Of a stretch of DNA of 64,000 nucleotides, positions 17,209 through 27,595 are shown piece after piece. Below the pieces are notes generated by a model, which worked only from the letters and a program-made list of their open reading frames with translations, was not told where the DNA came from and did not search any database. The position numbers and the translations under genes were made by a program. Positions within the stretch are counted from its first letter, which is position 1, and every line of letters starts with the position of its first letter. Source of the stretch: Acidihalobacter_A sp037381185 (GTDB lineage Bacteria > Pseudomonadota > Gammaproteobacteria > DSM-5130 > Acidihalobacteraceae); assembly GCF_037381185.1 (NCBI RefSeq), contig NZ_JARRQY010000011.1, positions 1-64,000 of the forward strand. The letters run 5' to 3'.

Positions 17209-18588
17209 CTACTCCTTGCGTTTGACGGGCCGCTGCCAGCCCTGGATGGTGGTTTGCCTGGCCCGCGCCAGAGTGAGTTCGCCCGGAGGCGCGCTGCGCG
17301 TCAGCACCGAACCGGCGCCGACCGTCGCCCCGTCGCCAACTTCGACCGGAGCCACCAGCGCGGCGTTGGAGCCGATGAACGCGCGGTCGCCGATGCGTGT
17401 GTGGTGCTTGTTCGCGCCATCGTAGTTGCAGGTGATGGTCCCTGCGCCGACGTTCACATCTTCGCCAAGCGTGGCGTCTCCGATATAACTCAGATGATTG
17501 ACCTTGCTGCCGATTCCGATGGCCGCGTTCTTCACTTCCACGAAGTTACCGACCCGCGACGTTTCCGCCAGGCGTGCGCCGGAGCGCAAGCGGGCGAACG
17601 GCCCCACCGCGCAGCCGGCGCCGACCTCGGCGCCGTCGATGACGCTGTGCGCCTCGATGCGTGCGCCGGCGGCCAACGTGCAGTCGCTCAATACGGAGTA
17701 GGGGCCGACATAACAGCCTTCGGCAAGCACAACGCGTCCCTTGAGGATCACGCCGACGTCGATCTCGACGTCGCGCCCGGCCTCGACCCTGCCGCGTATA
17801 TCCAGCCGGGCGGGATCACGCAGCATCACGCCCTGTGCCAGAAGCCGGTCGGCGCGCATGCGGTTGAGCGTGCGTTCGGCCTCGGCCAGCTGGCTGCGAT
17901 CGTTGATGCCCAGCACTTCACGCGGGTCCTCGCAGCGATGTACCCGCACCGGCACGCCTTCGGCCACAGCCATGGCCAGGCAGTCGGTCAGATAGTACTC
18001 GCCCTGTGCGTTGTCGCAGTCGAGCGCCGCGACCCAGCGCTTGAGCGCCGCGCAATGCACCGCGAGGATACCCGTGTTCACTTCACGCAGTCCGCGCTGG
18101 ACCGGCGTGGCATCGCGTTCCTCGACGATGCCGATGACCGCGCCGCCGTCGTCGCGCAGAATGCGGCCGAGCCCGTGGGGGTCTTCCACATGCACGGTGA
18201 GCCAGGCGAGGGCGCCGTCGGAAGCGTGTGCGGTGAGCTGACGCAAGGTATCGGTCGCGATCAGCGGCACGTCGCCATACAGCACCAGCACGATGGCCTC
18301 GTCTTCGATCCGGGGCAGGGCTTGCGCGACCGCGTGGCCGGTTCCGAGTTGGCGATCCTGTAGCGCGATGCGCACGTCGCGGCCGGCCAGATGCGCCTCG
18401 ACCTGCTCGCCGCCGTGACCAACCACGACGACCGGAGAGACGGCACCCAGCCCCTCGGCGGCGGCCAGCACGTGATCGAGCAACGGCGCCTCGGCCAAAG
18501 GCTGTAGGACCTTGGGTACGGACGAGCGCATGCGCTTGCCCTGGCCTGCGGCCAGGATCACCGGAACGATAAGGGGTTGTTCGGACAT
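17209..18588 (-). CDS. glmU: Bifunctional GlcNAc-1-P uridyltransferase / GlcN-1-P acetyltransferase
   Basis: GlmU acetylates glucosamine-1-phosphate and then couples it to UTP, giving UDP-GlcNAc. The N-terminal pyrophosphorylase domain has LAAGQGKRMRSSVPKVL near residues 11-27, and the C-terminal half is a left-handed beta-helix of hexapeptide repeats with YIGDATLGEDVNVGAGTITCN and HHTRIGDRAFIGS. I chose the ATG at 18588 (MSEQPLIV), giving 459 aa, close to the 456 aa of E. coli. A GTG at 18603 would add five residues. It is followed by glmS with a 3-bp gap. Confidence 0.96.
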   Translation of the reverse strand: MSEQPLIVPVILAAGQGKRMRSSVPKVLQPLAEAPLLDHVLAAAEGLGAVSPVVVVGHGGEQVEAHLAGRDVRIALQDRQLGTGHAVAQALPRIEDEAIVLVLYGDVPLIATDTLRQLTAHASDGALAWLTVHVEDPHGLGRILRDDGGAVIGIVEERDATPVQRGLREVNTGILAVHCAALKRWVAALDCDNAQGEYYLTDCLAMAVAEGVPVRVHRCEDPREVLGINDRSQLAEAERTLNRMRADRLLAQGVMLRDPARLDIRGRVEAGRDVEIDVGVILKGRVVLAEGCYVGPYSVLSDCTLAAGARIEAHSVIDGAEVGAGCAVGPFARLRSGARLAETSRVGNFVEVKNAAIGIGSKVNHLSYIGDATLGEDVNVGAGTITCNYDGANKHHTRIGDRAFIGSNAALVAPVEVGDGATVGAGSVLTRSAPPGELTLARARQTTIQGWQRPVKRKE

Positions 18589-18618
18589 CCTGTCGGTCAC
18601 CACGCACTCCGCCTGCGG

Positions 18619-18648
18619 TCGAAAAACCGATACTGATGCCTATCGGTT
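18619..18648 (-). terminator. Rho-independent terminator after the atp operon
   Basis: On the minus strand AACCGATA and TATCGGTT form a perfect 8-bp stem around an 8-base loop, followed immediately by a short T run (TTTC). It lies between atpC and glmU and would end the atp transcript before glmU. Confidence 0.55.
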
Positions 18649-18736
18649 GCAGAATGATAATGCATATCGCGGTGAGGCCGGCGGCGGGTGATGCGCCGGG
18701 CACTGCCGACAGCGCGCAGCGGCGGGAAGAGGGCCT

Positions 18737-18762
18737 GCGCAACGCCCGTGACCGGGCGTTGC
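18737..18762 (-). terminator. G+C-rich hairpin after atpC
   Basis: The arms CGCAACGCCCG (18737-18747) and CGGGCGTTGCG (18752-18762) form an 11-bp perfect stem with a 4-base loop, 11 bp after the atpC stop. No clear T run follows, so it may stabilise the mRNA 3' end or pause polymerase rather than terminate alone. Confidence 0.45.
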
Positions 18763-18773
18763 GGAAGCATTAT

Positions 18774-19199
18774 TCAGCCACGCGTGCCGCTGCGCAGGTT
18801 CCGAATCATACGCAGCTGCGCTTCGGCCTGGATCAGCTCGGCCTGCGCCCGCGCGAAGTCCATCTCGGCCTCGCGCTCGCCCATGGCTTCCTCGGCGCGC
18901 TGCTTGGCTTCCAGCGCCTGCGCCTCGTCGAGATCCTTGGCGCGAATCGCCGTGTCGGCGAGCACCGTGGTCATGTGCGGCTGCACTTCGAGCATGCCGC
19001 CGCTGACGAAGAAGTGCAGCATGTCGCCATGTTCCGGCTTGACCCGCACCTCTCCAGCCATCAGCTGGCTGAGCAACTGCGTGTGCCGCGGAAAGATGCC
19101 GACCTCACCCGACTTGGACGGTGCGTAGACCTCTAGGACAGTGCCGGAGAAAATCTCCTCTTCCGCACTGACGATGTCCAGATGCATAGTCATTGCCAT
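18774..19199 (-). CDS. atpC: ATP synthase epsilon subunit
   Basis: The epsilon subunit is part of the F1 central stalk and can inhibit ATP hydrolysis. The 141-aa protein has the N-terminal beta sandwich (LDIVSAEEEIFSG, GEVGIFPRHTQLL, GGMLEV) and a two-helix C-terminal domain rich in Ala and Glu. It is the last gene of the atp operon, 21 bp after atpD, and is followed by two hairpins. The start at 19199 (MAMTMHLD) could instead be the ATG at 19190. Confidence 0.95.
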   Translation of the reverse strand: MAMTMHLDIVSAEEEIFSGTVLEVYAPSKSGEVGIFPRHTQLLSQLMAGEVRVKPEHGDMLHFFVSGGMLEVQPHMTTVLADTAIRAKDLDEAQALEAKQRAEEAMGEREAEMDFARAQAELIQAEAQLRMIRNLRSGTRG

Positions 19200-19220
19200 A
19201 TCCCGCGTATCCTCGGGCTC

Positions 19221-20621
19221 TTACTTGAGCGTCTTGGCCTTTTCGGCGGCTTCCTCGATCGAACCGACCATGTAGAAAGCCTGCTCGGGAAGGTGATCGT
19301 ACTCGCCGGCCACGATGGCCTTGAAGCCCTGGATGGTGTCCTTGAGCGAAACGTACTTGCCGGGCGCGCCGGTGAACACCTCGGCCACGAAGAACGGCTG
19401 CGACAGGAAACGCTGGATCTTGCGGGCACGGGCCACGATCAGCTTGTCTTCCTCGGACAGCTCGTCCATACCGAGGATGGCGATGATGTCCTTGAGTTCC
19501 TTGTAACGCTGCAGCACGTTCTGCACCGCGCGGGCGGTGTCGTAATGCTCGTTGCCGATGACCTGCGGGTCGAGCTGACGGCTGGTGGAATCCAGCGGAT
19601 CCACGGCCGGATAGATGCCCAGCTCGGCGATCTGGCGCGACAGGGTCACGGTCGAGTCCAGATGCGCGAAGGTGGTCGCAGGGGATGGATCGGTCAAGTC
19701 GTCCGCGGGCACGTACACGGCCTGGATCGAGGTGATCGAACCGGTCTGGGTGGAGGTGATGCGCTCCTGCAGTGCGCCCATTTCCTCGGCCAGGGTCGGC
19801 TGGTAGCCCACCGCCGACGGCATGCGGCCAAGCAGTGCGGACACCTCGGTGCCGGCCAGCGTATAGCGGTAGATGTTGTCGATAAACATCAGCACGTCGC
19901 GGCCTTCGTCGCGGAAGTACTCGGCCATGGTCAGACCGGTCAACGCGACGCGCAGACGGTTGCCGGGCGGCTCGTTCATCTGACCGTAGACCATCGCCAC
20001 CTTGGACTCGTCCAGCTTGTCCAGGCGGATGACTTTGGCTTCGGACATTTCGTGATAGAAGTCGTTGCCTTCGCGGGTGCGCTCACCGACGCCGGCGAAT
20101 ACCGACAGACCGGAGTGCTGGGTGGCGATGTTGTTGATCAGCTCCAGCATGTTGACGGTCTTGCCCACGCCGGCGCCGCCGAACAGGCCGACCTTGCCGC
20201 CCTTGGCGAAGGGGCAGAGCAGATCGATGACCTTGATGCCGGTTTCCAGCAGCTCGGTGGAGCTGGACTGCTCGTCGAACGTCGGCGCATCGCGGTGGAT
20301 CGGCCAGCGTTCCTCGGTCACGACCTCGCCGCGCTGATCCTGGGGTTCGCCGAGCACGTTCATGATGCGGCCCAGCGTGCCTTTGCCGACCGGCACGGAG
20401 ATAGGCGCCCCGGTGTTATCCACCGACAAGCCGCGCTTGAGTCCGTCGGACGCACCCATGGCGATCGTGCGCACGACGCCGTCGCCCAGCTGCTGCTGAA
20501 CTTCCAGGGTCAGGTCGACTTCCTCGATGCGCAGGGCATCGTAAATCTTCGGCACGGCGTCGCGCGGAAATTCGACGTCCACCACCGCGCCGATGACTTC
20601 AACGATCTTCCCAGAACTCAT
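19221..20621 (-). CDS. atpD: ATP synthase beta subunit
   Basis: This is the catalytic F1 subunit. The 466-aa protein has the Walker A GGAGVGKT near residue 150, GERTREGNDFYHEM, the LMFIDNIYRYTLAG Walker B region and the SSATTFAHLD-like segment (SPATTFAHLDSTV), all as in proteobacterial AtpD. Its length is close to the 460 aa of E. coli. It follows atpG by 49 bp and precedes atpC within the nine-gene operon. Confidence 0.97.
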   Translation of the reverse strand: MSSGKIVEVIGAVVDVEFPRDAVPKIYDALRIEEVDLTLEVQQQLGDGVVRTIAMGASDGLKRGLSVDNTGAPISVPVGKGTLGRIMNVLGEPQDQRGEVVTEERWPIHRDAPTFDEQSSSTELLETGIKVIDLLCPFAKGGKVGLFGGAGVGKTVNMLELINNIATQHSGLSVFAGVGERTREGNDFYHEMSEAKVIRLDKLDESKVAMVYGQMNEPPGNRLRVALTGLTMAEYFRDEGRDVLMFIDNIYRYTLAGTEVSALLGRMPSAVGYQPTLAEEMGALQERITSTQTGSITSIQAVYVPADDLTDPSPATTFAHLDSTVTLSRQIAELGIYPAVDPLDSTSRQLDPQVIGNEHYDTARAVQNVLQRYKELKDIIAILGMDELSEEDKLIVARARKIQRFLSQPFFVAEVFTGAPGKYVSLKDTIQGFKAIVAGEYDHLPEQAFYMVGSIEEAAEKAKTLK

Positions 20622-20670
20622 GGTCTGTTCCTCTCAAATACGCGTAATTCTTTAAGCCGACCGCGCCCGC

Positions 20671-21534
20671 TTATACAGCCGCCGCGCCGCCTACGATTTC
20701 GGAAATTTCCTGCGTGATCGCAGCCTGGCGGGCCTTGTTGTAGGCCAGCTGCAGCTCGCCGATCAGCGTACCCGCGTTGTCCGATGCACTCTTCATCGCA
20801 ACCATACGCGAGGCCATTTCACAGGCGACGTTCTCGACCACACCCTGGTAGACCTGCGACTCGATGTAACGCTTGAGCAGCTCTTCGAGCACGTTCTTGG
20901 CTTCGGGCTCGTAGATGTAGTCCCAGTGATGCTTGAGGCTTTCGTCCTCGACTTTCTCCACCGGCAGAAGCTGGCTGACCTTGGGATGCTGGGCCATCGT
21001 GTTGATGAACTCGTTCTCGATCAGATAGAGCCGGTCGATCTCGCCGTCCTCGTAGCTCTTGAGCATCGCACCGACGGTACCGATGATGTCGGTCAGGTGC
21101 GGACGGTCGCCCAGATGCGAGGCCTGCGCCGCGATGTTCGCGCCGAAACGGCGGAAGAACGCCGTACCCTTGGCGCCGATCACGCACAGGTCGATCTCGG
21201 CGCCGCGCTCCTGCCACTCGCGTAGCGAACCCAGGGCCTTCTTGAACAGATTGATGTTCAAGCCGCCGCACAGGCCGCGATCGGTGGAGATGATCACGAA
21301 TCCGACGCGACGCACCGTCTCCCGCTCCTCGAGATAGGGATGGCGATACTCGGGATGCGACATGGACAGGTGCCCGATCACGTTGCGAATCTTCTCCGCA
21401 TACGGACGCGTGGCCTCCATGCGCTCCTGTGCCTTGCGCATCTTGCTCGCGGCCACCATTTCCATGGCCTTGGTGATCTTCTGAGTATTCTTGATACTCT
21501 TGATCTTGGTGCGGATTTCTTTCGCGGCAGCCAT
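20671..21534 (-). CDS. atpG: ATP synthase gamma subunit
   Basis: The gamma subunit is the rotating shaft inside the alpha3beta3 hexamer. The 287-aa protein begins with the usual AAAKEIRTKIKSIKNTQKIT long helix and ends with MKSASDNAGTLIGELQLAYNKARQAAITQEI, which forms the coiled coil with the N-terminus. The middle contains the DRGLCGGLN motif near residue 85. It is separated from atpA by 6 bp and is followed by atpD. Confidence 0.97.
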   Translation of the reverse strand: MAAAKEIRTKIKSIKNTQKITKAMEMVAASKMRKAQERMEATRPYAEKIRNVIGHLSMSHPEYRHPYLEERETVRRVGFVIISTDRGLCGGLNINLFKKALGSLREWQERGAEIDLCVIGAKGTAFFRRFGANIAAQASHLGDRPHLTDIIGTVGAMLKSYEDGEIDRLYLIENEFINTMAQHPKVSQLLPVEKVEDESLKHHWDYIYEPEAKNVLEELLKRYIESQVYQGVVENVACEMASRMVAMKSASDNAGTLIGELQLAYNKARQAAITQEISEIVGGAAAV

Positions 21535-21540
21535 GGCGGG

Positions 21541-23082
<1,542 letters not shown>

Positions 23083-23095
23083 CAGTAGATTCCTC

Positions 23096-23632
23096 TTAAC
23101 GGCTCATAGCCCGGGACAGCTGCCCGAGGCGGCCCTTGAGCGAGCCATCGATTACCAAATCGCCTGCGCGAACGAGCACACCCGCAATCAGAGTGTCGTC
23201 CTGCGTCGTATGAAGTGTCACCTCGCGTCCGAGCCTGCGTTTGAGCGCAGCGGCCAGCTCGGCCTGCTGCGCTTCGCTCAGCGGTTTGGCGCTGATCACC
23301 TCGGCTTCGACCACACCTTCGCCCTGCGCACGGAAGTGCTCGAACAGGGCGCCCAGGTCGGGCACGCTCGCCAGACGGCGGTTCTCGATCAGCAGACGGA
23401 CCAGATTCCGGCCCTCCCCGTCGAGCATTTCGCCGCACAGATCGATGATGATCTGGGCCATAACCTCTTCGCTCACCCGCGGATCGCCATCCAGCGCCTC
23501 GACCTGCTCCAGCGCCGTGACTTCGGCAACGGCTGTGAGCATGCCGCTCCACTGAGCGATGCGTCCTTCTTCCTTGGCGAGGTCATAGATCGCCCGGGCA
23601 TACGGCCGGGCGAAGGTAATGTACTCGGACAT
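23096..23632 (-). CDS. atpH: ATP synthase delta subunit
   Basis: The delta subunit clamps F1 to the b-subunit stator. The 178-aa protein has the N-terminal helical bundle (TFARPYARAIYDLAKEEGR) and the C-terminal VLVRAGDLVIDGSLKGRLGQLSRAM end that is conserved in the family. It sits 14 bp after atpF in the operon. Confidence 0.95.
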   Translation of the reverse strand: MSEYITFARPYARAIYDLAKEEGRIAQWSGMLTAVAEVTALEQVEALDGDPRVSEEVMAQIIIDLCGEMLDGEGRNLVRLLIENRRLASVPDLGALFEHFRAQGEGVVEAEVISAKPLSEAQQAELAAALKRRLGREVTLHTTQDDTLIAGVLVRAGDLVIDGSLKGRLGQLSRAMSR

Positions 23633-23646
23633 GTGCGAACCTTCGG

Positions 23647-24117
23647 TTAGATCTGGGCCACCAGGTCTTCGAGCGCCTTGTCGTGCGCGGCGGCGTCGAC
23701 CTCACGCTCCAGCACGCGGCCTGCACCCACGACGGCCAGCTGTACCACCTGGCCGCGCAGCTGCTCGCGCGCGCGGTTCACTTCCTGGACGATTTCGGCT
23801 TCGGCTGCGGCCTTCAGACGGCTACCTTCCGCTTCGGCCTCGGTCTTGGCTTCCTCGACAATCTCGGAAGCCCGCTTCTGCGCCTGGGCGATGATCTCGG
23901 CTGCCTGCTGCTTGGCTTCGCGCAAATGCTCTTCGGCACGCTTCTCGGCCAGCTCCTGCTCATGACGTCCGCGCTCGGCGGCGGCCAGACCCTCGGCGAT
24001 ACGCGTCTTGCGATCCTCGAGCATCTTCGTCATCGGCCCCCACAAGGTGACCTTGACGAACCACACGAGCAGGCCAAACGTCAGGATCTGGGCAAATAGT
24101 GTCGCTGTTATGTTCAC
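23647..24117 (-). CDS. atpF: ATP synthase b subunit
   Basis: The b subunit is the peripheral stalk, with one N-terminal membrane helix (TATLFAQILTFGLLVWFV) followed by a long charged coiled coil of Ala, Glu and Lys residues. The length of 156 aa matches E. coli AtpF exactly. It lies between atpE and atpH. Confidence 0.96.
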   Translation of the reverse strand: MNITATLFAQILTFGLLVWFVKVTLWGPMTKMLEDRKTRIAEGLAAAERGRHEQELAEKRAEEHLREAKQQAAEIIAQAQKRASEIVEEAKTEAEAEGSRLKAAAEAEIVQEVNRAREQLRGQVVQLAVVGAGRVLEREVDAAAHDKALEDLVAQI

Positions 24118-24153
24118 GATAGCCCCTCGGTCTGCGGACTCAGGTTCAGGCGA

Positions 24154-24450
24154 TCAACCGCCAACGGCGGCCTTGACGGCAGTACCAGCAGCGCCGATGA
24201 AGGGGTTCGCGAACAGGAACCACATGGCGAAGGCCAGGATGATGAAGGGGAAGGACTCCATCAGGCCGGCGAAAATGAACATGTTGGTCATCAGGGTCGG
24301 ACGCAGCTCGGGCTGACGGGCGATGCCCTCGAGCGTCTTGGAGCAGATCAGACCCCAGCCGATGGCGGAACCCAGACCCGCGGCGGCAAGAATCACACCC
24401 ACGCCGACGGCGGTGTAGGCGTAGATCATCGTAATCATATCGGCATTCAT
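24154..24450 (-). CDS. atpE: ATP synthase c subunit
   Basis: The c subunit forms the membrane ring that carries protons. The 98-aa hairpin has two membrane helices with the polar loop ARQPE around residues 44-48. The ion-binding carboxylate is Glu65 (GLMESFPF) rather than the Asp of E. coli. The position that is Gln in Na+-type rings is Trp here (IGWGL), so H+ coupling is expected. The protein is somewhat longer than the 79 aa of E. coli because of both termini. Confidence 0.96.
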   Translation of the reverse strand: MNADMITMIYAYTAVGVGVILAAAGLGSAIGWGLICSKTLEGIARQPELRPTLMTNMFIFAGLMESFPFIILAFAMWFLFANPFIGAAGTAVKAAVGG

Positions 24451-24506
24451 GGTGACCTCCTCAAAAGTGAACTGATTAGCTAAATCGCAAAATTAAAGAT
24501 GTGGCT

Positions 24507-25388
24507 TTAATGGTCCGACGTATGCGCCATACCGAGGTAGACGATGGTCAGAACCATAAAGATGAAGGCCTGCAGGGTGATGACCAGGATATGGAAGATC
24601 GACCATCCCAGGCCGGCCAGCATCTGCAGCGGCATCCAGCCGAGCAGACCCCAGTTCAGGGTATCCGCATGGCCCAATACCAGAAGAGCGATCAGCATGA
24701 ACACCAGCTCGCCCGCAAACATGTTGCCGAACAGTCGCAGGGCGAGGCTCAGCGGTTTCGCGATTTCCTCGATCAGCGTCATGACGATGTTGAACGGCAC
24801 GAAATACTTTCCGAACGGATGGAAGAGGAACATCTTCAGGTAACCGACCGGGCCCTTGATCTTTACGCTGTAGAACAGGATCAGGGCGAACACGGTGAGC
24901 GCCAGACCGAACGGCGCGCCCAGGTTGGCGGTCGGCACGGCGCGGAAGTACACGTGCTGCATGCCGAAGAAGGTGTGACCGATCCAGCCGACGATCTGCG
25001 GAATGAGGTCGACCGGAATCAGATCGATGAAGTTCATCAGGAAGACCCAGACGAAGATGGTCAGGGCCAGCGGGCCGATCAGCGGATTGGCGCGCGAGGT
25101 GAAGACATCCTGCACCTGGCCGTTGACGAACTCGACCAGCGCTTCGAGGAGATTCTGCATACCACTGGGGCGATCGGCGTCGAGACTGCGGCCAACGCGC
25201 CAGGCGACAAAGCCGATGATCAGCGCACAGATCGCTGCCATCAACCAGGCATCGACGAAAAAGGCGTGGAAATCGACCAAGCCGGACGGCTTGTGCGTGG
25301 CGGAATCGCAACCGATGCACCAATCGGTCAGATGGTGCTGCATGTACTCGACGGGACTGACCGCCTGAGACGTTTCGGCTGCACTCAT
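24507..25388 (-). CDS. atpB: ATP synthase a subunit
   Basis: This membrane subunit forms the proton half-channels beside the c ring. The 293-aa protein has five to six hydrophobic segments, the essential Arg in the SLALRLFGNMFAGE segment near residue 218, and a C-terminal helix ending in IVYLGMAHTSDH. It follows atpI by 43 bp and precedes atpE. Confidence 0.96.
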   Translation of the reverse strand: MSAAETSQAVSPVEYMQHHLTDWCIGCDSATHKPSGLVDFHAFFVDAWLMAAICALIIGFVAWRVGRSLDADRPSGMQNLLEALVEFVNGQVQDVFTSRANPLIGPLALTIFVWVFLMNFIDLIPVDLIPQIVGWIGHTFFGMQHVYFRAVPTANLGAPFGLALTVFALILFYSVKIKGPVGYLKMFLFHPFGKYFVPFNIVMTLIEEIAKPLSLALRLFGNMFAGELVFMLIALLVLGHADTLNWGLLGWMPLQMLAGLGWSIFHILVITLQAFIFMVLTIVYLGMAHTSDH

Positions 25389-25431
25389 GTTCTTCGCTCC
25401 TCATGCCTGCGCCCGCCGTCTTCCGGGCAAG

Positions 25432-25788
25432 CTAGCGACTACTCATTCGCAGACTCGCCACCATAAAGGCAGCCTGCGCCCCGACAAACGTCGCGACCAA
25501 CGGCAGCGGGGCGAGTTTCAGTACTCCCATCCCCACCGCCAGCGCGACCAGAATGAAAACGAAGCGTGCAACCGCGCTGATGTACAAGGTGATCATGCCG
25601 TATTGCGCATTATCCGCAACCGCATGACCCGCGCGCTGCACCCGACGCCCGAGCATCCAGGTATTGGCCAGAGCGACTAAGCCGCCGTAGGCTGCGGCCA
25701 CTCCACCGGCTTGTCCTGCCAGGAAGAAGGTGACTCCAACCCCTACCAGCACCAACCCGGCTTGTAACGAAAAAATCGCTTTGCGCAT
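25432..25788 (-). CDS. atpI: ATP synthase protein I
   Basis: AtpI is a small membrane protein that helps assemble the c ring. From the ATG at 25788 (MRKAIFSLQ) the protein has 118 aa with four hydrophobic segments, the last ending AAFMVASLRMSSR. The open frame extends upstream to 25869, but that part runs over the operon promoter and is not expected to be translated. It is the first gene of the atp operon. Confidence 0.85.
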   Translation of the reverse strand: MRKAIFSLQAGLVLVGVGVTFFLAGQAGGVAAAYGGLVALANTWMLGRRVQRAGHAVADNAQYGMITLYISAVARFVFILVALAVGMGVLKLAPLPLVATFVGAQAAFMVASLRMSSR

Positions 25789-25840
25789 TTGCCTGAACCG
25801 GGTTTGATGCGGGCCTCTACCCCCTGCCGAGCCCGCGGCG

Positions 25841-25869
25841 AGTATAGATAGTCGAGGGGGTATCGTCAA
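25841..25869 (-). promoter_or_regulatory. Sigma70-type promoter of the atp operon
   Basis: On the minus strand TTGACG (25869-25864) and TATACT (25846-25841) are separated by exactly 17 bp. This is close to the consensus and lies about 50 bp upstream of the atpI start, just after the parB stop. Confidence 0.75.
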
Positions 25870-25882
25870 CCAAACCCGAGCA

Positions 25883-26740
25883 CTATTTGATGTGCTCGAG
25901 AATTCCGTCCAGTTCGTCCAAGCTGTTGTATTGGATGACCAATCTCCCCTTTCCCTTGGGCTTGGCCTCGAGCTTCACCCGCGCACCCAGGCGTTCTGAC
26001 AGCTCCGTTTCGACGCGTCGGATATCCGGCGATACCGGGGCGGGGGCGGGGCGGGGCTTGTCCCAATTCTTGATCAGGCGCTCGGTCTGGCGCACGTTCA
26101 GACCCTCGCTGACGATCCTGCGCGCCAGCGTGGCCTGATCCTCCGCTGCCAGGCTGAGCAGCGCACGCGCGTGCCCCATTTCCAGATCACCCTGCTCGAG
26201 CAGCTGCTTCGGCGTCTCGCTCAGATCGCGCAGGCGCAGCAGATTGCTGACCGCAGCACGCGAACGCCCCACCGCATCCGCGACCTGCTGGTGGGTCAGG
26301 CCGAACTCGTCGATCAGCCGGGCCAGGGCACCGGCCTCCTCGAGCGGATTCAGGTCCTCGCGCTGGATGTTCTCGATCAGCGACATGGCAGCCGCCGCCT
26401 GATCCGGAATCTCGCGGACCACCGCAGGCACTTCGTGCAGGCCGGCCAGCTGCGCGGCGCGCCAGCGGCGCTCGCCGGCGATCAGTTCGTAGCCGCCGCC
26501 GTCGACGCGGCGCAGCACCACCGGCTGAATGACGCCCTGCGCGCGGATCGAGTCGGCCAGTTCCTGCAGTTCGTCGCTGCGGATGTTCAGGCGCGGCTGG
26601 TAGCGGCCACGGCTAATCTGCTCGACCGGCACCCGGCGCAGTTCTTCGGCGCGAGGCTCCTCATGTGCCTTGCGCTGCGCCGTCAGCAGTTCGTCCAGGC
26701 CGCGGGTACCCAATCCACTCTTACGTGCCATCGCTGTCAA
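25883..26740 (-). CDS. parB: Chromosome partitioning protein ParB
   Basis: ParB binds parS sites and spreads using CTP to load SMC and segregate the origin. The 285-aa protein has the N-terminal CTPase box with GERRWRAAQLAG near residue 93, a GRSRAAVSNLLRL helix-turn-helix near residue 155 and a C-terminal dimerisation helix (IQYNSLDELDGILEHI). The start may be the second Met at 26731 (MARKSGLG). Its ATG overlaps the parA stop. A matching parS lies in recF. Confidence 0.95.
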   Translation of the reverse strand: MTAMARKSGLGTRGLDELLTAQRKAHEEPRAEELRRVPVEQISRGRYQPRLNIRSDELQELADSIRAQGVIQPVVLRRVDGGGYELIAGERRWRAAQLAGLHEVPAVVREIPDQAAAAMSLIENIQREDLNPLEEAGALARLIDEFGLTHQQVADAVGRSRAAVSNLLRLRDLSETPKQLLEQGDLEMGHARALLSLAAEDQATLARRIVSEGLNVRQTERLIKNWDKPRPAPAPVSPDIRRVETELSERLGARVKLEAKPKGKGRLVIQYNSLDELDGILEHIK

Positions 26741-27519
26741 TGCCTCCCTGCGGCCTGCTCATCCCGGCGCAGTACCTCGCCGGCCAGGGCGAGGTAGGCC
26801 AGGGCGCCGCTGGAATTGCGCTCGTAATGCAGCACCGGGATGCCGTAGCTCGGTGCTTCGGCCAGGCGCACGTTGCGCGGAATGATGGTTCGATAGACGC
26901 GATCGCCGAAATGCTCGGTAAGCTGGCGTGAAACGTCGTTGGCGAGATTGTTGCGCGGATCGAACATGGTGCGCAGCAGACCTTCTATCTCCAGATCGGG
27001 GTTGGTGCCGTCCTTGATACGCTCGATGGTGCGCATCAACGCGGTCAGCCCCTCCAGCGCGTAGTACTCGCACTGGATCGGAATCACCACGCCGCGCGCG
27101 GCGACCAGCGCGTTCACCGTCAGCATGTTCAGCGAGGGCGGGCAATCGATCAGTATATAGTCGTAGTGGTCGGCTACCGGCGCCAGCGCCTCGCGCAGCC
27201 GGTACTCGCGCCGGTCGGTTTGCATCAGCCGCACTTCCGCCAAGGTCAGGTCGCCATTGGCCGGCAGCATGTCGTAGCCGGCCTGTTCGGCGCGCTGGAT
27301 CACGTCGGCCGCACTCTCTTCGCCGAGCAGCACGTCGAGCACCGAACTCTCCAGTTCGTGCTTGTCCAGTCCGCTGCCCATGGTGGCGTTGCCCTGCGGG
27401 TCCATGTCCACCAGCAGCACGCGCCGCTTGGTCGCGGCCAGCGAAGCGGCCAGATTGACGCTGGTAGTGGTCTTGCCGACCCCGCCTTTCTGATTCGCGA
27501 GTGCGATGATCCTGGTCAT
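26737..27519 (-). CDS. parA: Chromosome partitioning ATPase ParA
   Basis: ParA is the deviant Walker ATPase that moves ParB-parS complexes over the nucleoid. The 260-aa protein begins MTRIIALANQKGGVGKTTT with the KGGVGKTT motif at residues 10-18, has the VDMDPQGNAT switch near residue 40 and the IIPRNVRLAEAPSYG segment near the end. It overlaps parB by 4 bp and follows rsmG by 76 bp. Confidence 0.96.
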   Translation of the reverse strand: MTRIIALANQKGGVGKTTTSVNLAASLAATKRRVLLVDMDPQGNATMGSGLDKHELESSVLDVLLGEESAADVIQRAEQAGYDMLPANGDLTLAEVRLMQTDRREYRLREALAPVADHYDYILIDCPPSLNMLTVNALVAARGVVIPIQCEYYALEGLTALMRTIERIKDGTNPDLEIEGLLRTMFDPRNNLANDVSRQLTEHFGDRVYRTIIPRNVRLAEAPSYGIPVLHYERNSSGALAYLALAGEVLRRDEQAAGRH

Positions 27520-27595
27520 GTGTTTCCGGCCCGTAACATTCCAATGATAGTTGCAGAACCGCCTCTATCTCACAGGGCCTGCAGATGGTGAATCC

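Noticed and set aside
16762..18363. 533-aa plus-strand frame opposite glmS/glmU
   Set aside because: It is the antisense shadow of glmU and glmS in G+C-rich DNA and has no domain, while glmU and glmS are unmistakable on the other strand.
19182..20717. 511-aa plus-strand frame opposite atpD
   Set aside because: Antisense shadow of atpD.
24154..24450. Sodium-type c subunit because of Glu-Ser at 65-66
   Set aside because: The Gln in the first helix that Na+ rings need is Trp here, so a proton ring is more likely.
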